Source: Zonotrichia leucophrys gambelii
Lineage: Eukaryota > Chordata > Aves > Passeriformes > Passerellidae
Length of the DNA stretch: 64,000 nt
NCBI RefSeq assembly: GCF_028769735.1
Contig: NC_088172.1
Coordinates: forward strand, 71,014,631 to 71,078,630
Reading direction: 5' to 3'
Shown: piece by piece, positions 63,271 to 64,000 of the stretch
How the letters are laid out: each line of letters opens with the position of its first letter
How positions within the stretch are numbered: position 1 is the first letter of the stretch
The notes under the pieces: model-generated
The model's input: the letters and a program-made list of their open reading frames with translations, nothing else
Databases searched by the model: none
What the model was told of the DNA's origin: nothing
Position numbers and translations under genes: made by a program

Positions 63271-64000
63271 GTAATTGCATGCTTTGGTTTTGTTTTTAAT
63301 TTTTTATTTTCATTTTGGCACCTCTTTACAGCTTAAGATTACACAACCAAGAAAAAAGATATTAAGCACGTGTTCTTTCATTCAAATGGTCAAAGCCAAA
63401 GGAAATGCCCAGCAATAATCAATAAAACTGTGTCTTTATAACCACTGTAGTTACACTGCCATGAGCACAAAGAATGAGGTTTTCTGGAACATACCAGTTT
63501 TGAAAGACTGGTCTGCTTAAGGGGAAAAAAACTGTAGAGATGCAAGGGTTTTCTCAATTCTGAAACAGAAGCAATAAACTTCTAGCTAAGGGCAAGTTGG
63601 GAGTGTTTTCAGAGTTTAATGTAATGACAGCAATGAATTAAACTTGAGATTATTTTAGCATCTCCAATCTAAAGATTTAGATGCTAGAAAAGAAAAAAAG
63701 AAGGGATCAAGCTAGGTAATTATTGCCATGGCATTGGTTGCAGAGGGAGGGGGATGTGGGAGGGAGTTATAAAAAGACATAGACTTTATAAGGTTTGTTC
63801 TTTTGGTATCCATGAGAGTGATAAATCTTAGTTTTCAAGCTCATGTTCCAAAGATAGTTTTCTGAGTTGAAGGATCAAAATTGAGAGGTCCTAGATGGCA
63901 TAGTAGTTTTGTGAAGAAATGTTCTTCTTGAGTTGTCCCTGTTTGTGGTTGTTTGGGTTCACCTGAGTAGTGCTCATGAGGACTTTGCATATGTAGGATG

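Overview
This is a bird nuclear genome window. The genes are split into many short exons with GT-AG introns. The dispersed repeats are CR1 LINEs, whose 3' ends carry the ATTCTATGATTC-type tail, and ERVL-type solo LTRs, both typical of avian genomes. The encoded proteins match vertebrate families over their full visible length. I did not identify the species.

Layout from left to right. (1) 1-315, minus strand: the 5' part of NANP (N-acylneuraminate-9-phosphatase), two exons, running off the left edge; a CpG-rich promoter lies at about 316-770. (2) 1.3-3.2 kb: intergenic DNA with an LTR-like TATA segment near its right end. (3) 3.2-22.9 kb, plus strand: the complete EIF2AK2 gene (PKR, the interferon-induced dsRNA-activated eIF2alpha kinase). 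It has 15 coding exons and 549 residues and sits behind a CpG island with an ISRE. Its introns hold two LTRs in opposite orientation, two antisense CR1 copies and a tRNA-Lys-like retroposon head. (4) 22.9-25.8 kb: the 3' flank/3' UTR of EIF2AK2 and GPATCH11, which converge tail to tail; it holds an inverted pair of CR1 3' ends. (5) 25.8-30.75 kb, minus strand: the complete GPATCH11 (G-patch protein), 8 coding exons, 256 residues. (6) 30.75-31.6 kb: a CpG-island bidirectional promoter. (7) 33.9 kb to the right edge, plus strand: the first 23 coding exons (1284 residues plus one base of the next codon) of HEATR5B, a HEAT-repeat trafficking protein whose human orthologue is about 2070 residues. 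The gene continues beyond the window.

Functionally these are unrelated housekeeping and immune genes. EIF2AK2 is the one under obvious interferon-type promoter control. The EIF2AK2-GPATCH11-HEATR5B order is the one I recall for mammals, whereas NANP as the left neighbour differs from human, where I recall NANP on another chromosome. The most intriguing non-genic signal is a 41-bp imperfect inverted repeat made from two CR1 ends, placed where it may lie in the 3' UTR of the mRNA for the dsRNA sensor PKR. It is next to abutting convergent polyadenylation signals. Both could give the PKR locus a source of its own dsRNA.

All exon boundaries were read by eye from splice sites, reading-frame continuity and remembered family sequence. 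5' UTR exons, transcription starts and polyadenylation sites are candidates only.
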